From NCBI GenBank assembly GCA_900766165.1, contig CAAFUK010000056.1, positions 1 to 8,631 of the forward strand: a stretch of 8,631 nucleotides of DNA. Reading direction: 5' to 3'. The notes beneath the pieces are model-generated. The model saw only the letters and a list, made by a program, of their open reading frames with translations. It ran no database searches and was not told the origin of the DNA. Below, piece by piece: positions 4,881-8,631 of this stretch. The stretch's first letter is position 1. Each line of letters starts with the position of its first letter. Origin of the DNA: an uncultured Collinsella sp. GTDB taxonomy: Bacteria; Actinomycetota; Coriobacteriia; Coriobacteriales; Coriobacteriaceae. The translations under genes and the position numbers were made by a program.

Positions 4881-7241
4881 GTGAAGCTCGATACACTCGA
4901 GATTGGAAAGGACGCCGTTGTCGCATCGGTTACATCGGACGACCAAGCACTCCGACAACATATTTTGGACATGGGCCTAACGCCGGGCACCGAAGTCACC
5001 ATGATGAAGTACGCCCCCATGGGCGACCCGCTCGAGATTCGCCTGCGTGGTTACGAGTTGACGCTGCGCAAGGACGATGCCGCACGCATTGAGCTCGTGG
5101 ATGTGCACGACACCGATACCGGCCCGCGCGCTAACGCCGCAATCGGCACGACGGAGCATCCGGCCCTGGGCGAGGGGACGTATTCGCCCCGTGCGGCAAA
5201 GACGGCCGTGCCGGAGGGCGCGCCGCTGCACTTTGCCCTCGCCGGCAACCAAAACTGCGGCAAGACCACGCTATTCAACCAGCTGACGGGCTCCAACCAG
5301 CACGTCGGTAACTTTCCCGGCGTGACGGTCGACCGCAAAGATGGCACCATCCGCAACCATCCCGAGGCGAGCGTTACCGACCTTCCTGGCATTTACTCCC
5401 TGTCGCCGTACACAGGCGAAGAGGTCGTGAGCCGTCAGTTCATCCTCGACGAGCGCCCGGACGCCATCATCGACATCATTGACGCCACCAACATCGAGCG
5501 TAACCTGTACCTGACACTGCAGCTCATGGAGCTCGACCGTCCTATGGTCATCGCGCTCAACATGATGGACGAGGTGACCGCCAACGGCGGCGCCGTGGAT
5601 GTCAACCTGCTCGAGAGCCTGTTGGGCGTGCCCGTTGTTCCCATTAGCGCTGCCCGCAACGAGGGTATCGGCGAGTTGGTGGATCATGCCTTGCACGTGG
5701 CGCGGTTCCGCGAGCGCCCCGGTCGCCTGGACTTCTGCTTGCCCGATGGTCCAGACGGCGGCGCGCTGCATCGCTGCATCCACGGCATTGCTAACCTGAT
5801 CGAGGACCATGCCGTGACGGCGCGCATCCCAGTGCGCTTTGCGGCGACCAAGCTGGTTGAGGGCGACGAGCTGGTAACCGAGGCGCTTCACCTGGATCGC
5901 AACGAGCTCGACGCTATCGAGCACATCATCACCCAGATGGAGGGCGAGGCCGGCACTGACCGCCTGTCTGCGCTGGCGGACATGCGCTTTAGCTTTATCG
6001 GCGATGTGTGCGGGCGCTGCGTCGTCAAGCCGCACGAAAGCCGCGAACACGTGCGCTCTGTCAAAATCGACCGCATTCTGACGGGTCGCTATACGGCCAT
6101 TCCGGCGTTTCTGGTGATTATGGGCCTCGTCTTTTGGCTGACGTTTGGCGTGATCGGCGCGGCGTTGCAAGGACTCATGGAGGATGGCATCGCTGTCATC
6201 ATCGCCTCGGCCGATGCAGGTCTCAAGGCGTTCGGTACCAACGACGTGGTGCGCTCGCTGGCTGTCGACGGCGTGCTTACGGGCGTGGGCAGTGTGCTGA
6301 CCTTCCTGCCGATTATCGTCGTGCTCTTTTTGTTCCTCTCCATTCTGGAAGACTCCGGATACATGGCGCGCGTGGCCTTTGTCATGGATAAGGTGTTGCG
6401 TCGCTTTGGCCTGTCGGGCCGCAGTTTCGTGCCCATGCTCGTCGGTTTTGGCTGCACCGTGCCGGCTATCATGTCGACCCGTACGCTCCCATCCGAGCAC
6501 GACCGCAAGATGACGGTCATGCTCACGCCGTTTATGAGCTGCTCAGCCAAGCTGCCGGTTTACGGCTTGCTGTGCGGGGCGTTTTTCCCGCAGGCGACGG
6601 TTCCCGCCATGGTCTCGCTCTATCTGATCGGTATCGTGGTCGGCTGCGTCGCGGCTTTGGTGCTCAACCGCACGGCATTTAAGGGCGACCCGGTGCCGTT
6701 TATCATGGAGCTCCCCAATTACCGCCTGCCGAGCGTCAAGACGACAGTGATGCTGGCATGGGATAAGGCCAAGGACTTCATCACTAAGGCCTTTACCATT
6801 ATCTTTGCCGCGACCGTGGTCATCTGGTTCCTTCAGACGTTCGACATCCGCTTTAACGTGGTCGCCGACCAGTCGCAAAGCCTGCTTGCCGGTCTGGGTA
6901 GCATCATCGCGCCGGTGTTGGCCCCGCTCGGCTTTGGCGACTGGCGCGCCTCGACGGCGCTCGTCACGGGGCTCATTGCCAAGGAGAGCGTCATCTCGAC
7001 GCTCACGGTGCTTTTGGGCGCAACGTCGCCCGCGGCACTGTCAGCCATGTTTTCGCCGTTTACCGCCTACGTGTTCCTGGTCTTTACGTTACTGTACCCG
7101 CCGTGCGTGGCTGCGATCGGCGCCGTCAAGAGCGAGTTGGGCGCACGCTATGCCGTGGCCGTATTCGCGTTTCAGGTGACGGTCGCCTGGGTCGTGGCGT
7201 TTGTCGTGCATTCGGCGGGCATGTTGCTGGGGTTGGCTTAG
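4881..7241 (+). CDS. feoB: Fused FeoA-FeoB ferrous iron transporter
   Basis: A 786-residue inner-membrane transporter that imports Fe(II), with FeoA joined to the N-terminus of FeoB. Residues 1-75 are the SH3-like FeoA part (MGLTPGTEVTMMKYAPMGDP, IRLRGYELTLRKDDA). After a linker of about 40 residues comes the FeoB GTPase: G1 GNQNCGKTT (122-130), G2 Thr149 in GNFPGVTVD, G3 DLPG (167-170), G4 NMMD (227-230), G5 SAA (256-258). A helical regulatory domain spans about 290-390. The membrane part from about 405 contains the gate motifs ILEDSGYMAR (488-497), GFGCTVPA (522-529), SCSAKLPVY (553-561) and TGLIAKESVIST (696-707), with conserved Cys525 and Cys555 nearby in these pore motifs. All key motifs are intact. 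The GTG at 4881 has AAAGGA seven bases upstream. No separate feoA or feoC is seen here. The leader dyads suggest control by an iron regulator. Confidence 0.96.
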   Translation: MKLDTLEIGKDAVVASVTSDDQALRQHILDMGLTPGTEVTMMKYAPMGDPLEIRLRGYELTLRKDDAARIELVDVHDTDTGPRANAAIGTTEHPALGEGTYSPRAAKTAVPEGAPLHFALAGNQNCGKTTLFNQLTGSNQHVGNFPGVTVDRKDGTIRNHPEASVTDLPGIYSLSPYTGEEVVSRQFILDERPDAIIDIIDATNIERNLYLTLQLMELDRPMVIALNMMDEVTANGGAVDVNLLESLLGVPVVPISAARNEGIGELVDHALHVARFRERPGRLDFCLPDGPDGGALHRCIHGIANLIEDHAVTARIPVRFAATKLVEGDELVTEALHLDRNELDAIEHIITQMEGEAGTDRLSALADMRFSFIGDVCGRCVVKPHESREHVRSVKIDRILTGRYTAIPAFLVIMGLVFWLTFGVIGAALQGLMEDGIAVIIASADAGLKAFGTNDVVRSLAVDGVLTGVGSVLTFLPIIVVLFLFLSILEDSGYMARVAFVMDKVLRRFGLSGRSFVPMLVGFGCTVPAIMSTRTLPSEHDRKMTVMLTPFMSCSAKLPVYGLLCGAFFPQATVPAMVSLYLIGIVVGCVAALVLNRTAFKGDPVPFIMELPNYRLPSVKTTVMLAWDKAKDFITKAFTIIFAATVVIWFLQTFDIRFNVVADQSQSLLAGLGSIIAPVLAPLGFGDWRASTALVTGLIAKESVISTLTVLLGATSPAALSAMFSPFTAYVFLVFTLLYPPCVAAIGAVKSELGARYAVAVFAFQVTVAWVVAFVVHSAGMLLGLA

Positions 7242-7282
7242 TTATGAATTGACGGCGCAACCTCTGTGTATCGAATTGTTTT

Positions 7283-7317
7283 CGGCCCCGCATCTGTTGC
7301 TGACGGATGCGGGGCCG
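7283..7317 (+). terminator. Strong hairpin after feoAB, probable terminator
   Basis: CGGCCCCGCATCTGT (7283-7297) pairs with ACGGATGCGGGGCCG (7303-7317) as a 15-bp stem with one G-U pair and a five-base loop, TGCTG. It begins 42 bases after the feoAB stop. The following sequence, TTGCTATATAAT, is T-poor, so termination may be partial. The promoter of the next gene overlaps it. Confidence 0.7.
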
Positions 7318-7329
7318 TTGCTATATAAT
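7300..7329 (+). promoter_or_regulatory. Promoter of the sotB-like gene
   Basis: A perfect -10 TATAAT lies at 7324-7329. The -35 candidate CTGACG (7300-7305, 4 of 6 matches) is 18 bp upstream and falls inside the loop and right arm of the feoAB terminator hairpin. Transcription would start near 7336, giving a leader of about 27 bases before the ATG at 7363. Confidence 0.6.
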
Positions 7330-7362
7330 CGCCTCCGCTCAAAATGATTGGAGACGTTATAT

Positions 7363-8559
7363 ATGAGTCAGGCAAGGCAAGACGGCATCACGCTCAGGCA
7401 GTGGCTCCCGCTCGTCGGGCTCACCTGCTGTGCGTTCGTGTTCAACACGTCGGAGTTTATGCCCATCGGCCTTTTGACTGATATCGCCGCGTCGTTCTCG
7501 CTCACCGAGGCCCAGGCGGGCATCATGATCTCGGTCTATGCCTGGGGCGTCATGCTGCTGTCGTTGCCGCTCATGGTGTTCGCTTCGCGTTTCGAGTTCA
7601 AGCGGATGCTGCTGGGCGTGCTCGCCGTGTTCTCGCTGGGCCAGTTCCTGTCCGCCTTGGCACCGACCTATCCCATCTTAGTCTGCGCGCGCCTGGTGGT
7701 TGCCTGCGCGCACGCCGTGTTCTGGTCGGTCGCCTCGATCATGGCGTCGCGCCTGGTTGACACACGCCACGGGGCGCTCGCTATCAGCATGATCGCCACG
7801 GGCTCTTCCATCGCACAGATCTTTGGCCTGCCGCTCGGTCGCGCCATTGGCTTGGCCGTGGGCTGGCGCATGACGTTTGCCGTGGTCGGAGCACTGTCTG
7901 CTGTCGCGGTCGTCTACCAGGCGACCGTGTTTCCAACCATGCCGGCGGGCGAGCGCTTTACCGTCAAACAGCTGCCCGAGCTGCTCAAGAACCCGCTCCT
8001 CATCGCGCTCTATGCGGTCACGGTGTTCATGGCAACTGGCTATTACACGGGCTATAGCTATATCGAGCCTTTCCTGGCTCAGGTCGCGCATGTCGACGCA
8101 AGCGCCATCACTATGACGCTGACGGCGTTCGGCTGCTCTGGTCTGCTCGGAAGCTGGCTATTCGGCCGACTGTTCGATGGGCACCGCTTCCCGTTCCTCG
8201 CGATTACGCTCTCCGGCGTGCCGGTGGCCCTGCTGCTCATGGGGCCGGCCGCATCGTCGCTCGTGACAGTGCTTGCCGTCTGCGCACTGTGGGGTTGCTG
8301 CGCCACGGCCTTTAACGTGGCGTTTCAGGCCGAGCTCATCAAGCACACGCCGGCAGATTCGTCGGCCGTCGCCATGTCGATCTTCTCGGGCCTGTTCAAT
8401 CTGGGCATTGGCACGGGTACCGCGATCGGCGGAGCCGTGGTTTCGGGTCCCGGTATCGCCTGGATCGGCTTCGCGGGCGGGGTGATTGCCGCCATGGGCG
8501 TCATCCTCGCTATCACGGTGATGTTCCCGGCCATTCGCCGCGCCAAGCCTGTCGCCTGA
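7363..8559 (+). CDS. sotB: SotB-like MFS sugar efflux transporter
   Basis: A 398-residue inner-membrane major facilitator (DHA1-type, drug:H+ antiporter-1 group) with about 12 helices. It closely follows the pattern of E. coli SotB (YdeA, 396 residues), which exports arabinose and IPTG by proton antiport. Matching stretches include FNTSEFMPIGLL (27-38), YAW (59-61), AHAVFWS (116-122), IATGSSI (144-150), GLPLGRAIG (155-163), GWRMTF (167-172), YTGYSYIEPF (228-237) and FSGLFNLGIGTG (341-352). The two halves join through a loop near 190-210. The exported compound in this organism is unknown; a sugar or a drug is possible. The ATG at 7363 has GGAG nine bases upstream. A TTG five codons earlier (7348) overlaps that Shine-Dalgarno and is rejected. 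It is transcribed from its own promoter inside the feoAB terminator, so it is functionally separate from iron uptake. Confidence 0.88.
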   Translation: MSQARQDGITLRQWLPLVGLTCCAFVFNTSEFMPIGLLTDIAASFSLTEAQAGIMISVYAWGVMLLSLPLMVFASRFEFKRMLLGVLAVFSLGQFLSALAPTYPILVCARLVVACAHAVFWSVASIMASRLVDTRHGALAISMIATGSSIAQIFGLPLGRAIGLAVGWRMTFAVVGALSAVAVVYQATVFPTMPAGERFTVKQLPELLKNPLLIALYAVTVFMATGYYTGYSYIEPFLAQVAHVDASAITMTLTAFGCSGLLGSWLFGRLFDGHRFPFLAITLSGVPVALLLMGPAASSLVTVLAVCALWGCCATAFNVAFQAELIKHTPADSSAVAMSIFSGLFNLGIGTGTAIGGAVVSGPGIAWIGFAGGVIAAMGVILAITVMFPAIRRAKPVA

Positions 8560-8584
8560 TCACGTTTCCTCATCAGTTGCGGTG

Positions 8585-8631
8585 GAATAGTTCCTGTTTA
8601 AGGCCTCTGAAGGCCCAAGCAGGAACTATTC
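8585..8631. repeat. Long perfect inverted repeat at the window end, possible sotB terminator
   Basis: GAATAGTTCCTG (8585-8596) and CAGGAACTATTC (8620-8631) are perfect 12-bp inverted repeats. The pairing continues inward as TTT with AAG (one G-T), and a further inner stem GGCCT (8602-8606) with AGGCC (8611-8615) closes on the tetraloop CTGA. The whole forms a 47-base hairpin starting 25 bases after the sotB stop. A U-tract, if any, lies beyond the window, so terminator function cannot be confirmed. It could instead be a transposon-like end. Confidence 0.6.

Noticed and set aside
4873..4884. Mini-ORF ATG AGC GCG TGA overlapping the feoAB GTG start
   Set aside because: Its ATG is directly attached to the AAAGG with no spacing, so initiation there is unlikely; GTG at 4881 has correct spacing. 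A coupling role is not excluded but unsupported.
5271..6500. A 409-codon open frame on the minus strand opposite feoB
   Set aside because: It is a GC-bias shadow rich in H, Q, A, R and D, with no recognisable motif, antisense to intact GTPase and gate motifs.

Overview
The window looks like ordinary chromosomal DNA from a high-GC, gut-type member of the Coriobacteriia (Actinomycetota), most likely Collinsella or a close relative. This rests on the GC-rich coding style, the use of GTG starts, the gene content, and the look of the FeoAB, AsnRS and IIA-Glc proteins. The genus is an inference from memory of such sequences and was not searched.

Layout. Three minus-strand genes fill the left part, each apparently its own transcript: a WYL-like transcriptional regulator (62-847), asparaginyl-tRNA synthetase asnS (1097-2500), and a stand-alone glucose-type PTS IIA protein (2682-3245). 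asnS and the IIA gene each end in a clear intrinsic terminator. Four plus-strand genes follow. The first is an alpha/beta-hydrolase esterase (3492-4391), divergent from the IIA gene across a 246-bp control region. The others are an unrecognised 106-residue beta-rich protein (4439-4759), a fused FeoA-FeoB ferrous iron transporter (4881-7241), and a SotB-type sugar exporter of the major facilitator superfamily (7363-8559). A 12-bp perfect inverted repeat closes the window and may continue past it. A cut-off poly-T tail at bases 1-10 suggests that a plus-strand gene to the left ends just outside.

How the genes fit together. The IIA protein, the esterase and the exporter all plausibly deal with sugars. 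The IIA/esterase intergenic region holds a LacI/CcpA-like palindrome, so sugar control is a reasonable hypothesis. The iron transporter has its own AT-rich promoter region and a leader full of nested dyads with GGTTAGCC/GGTTAACC octamers that recall DtxR/IdeR metal-regulator boxes. asnS is a housekeeping gene with a short leader and no room for a T-box.

I do not see a convincing new multi-gene system. The parts most worth a second look are the orphan 106-residue protein with an internal repeat, the dyad-rich feoAB leader, the sotB promoter that appears to sit inside the feoAB terminator hairpin, and the repeat-rich region between the WYL regulator and asnS. No gene-free stretch longer than 300 bases is present.
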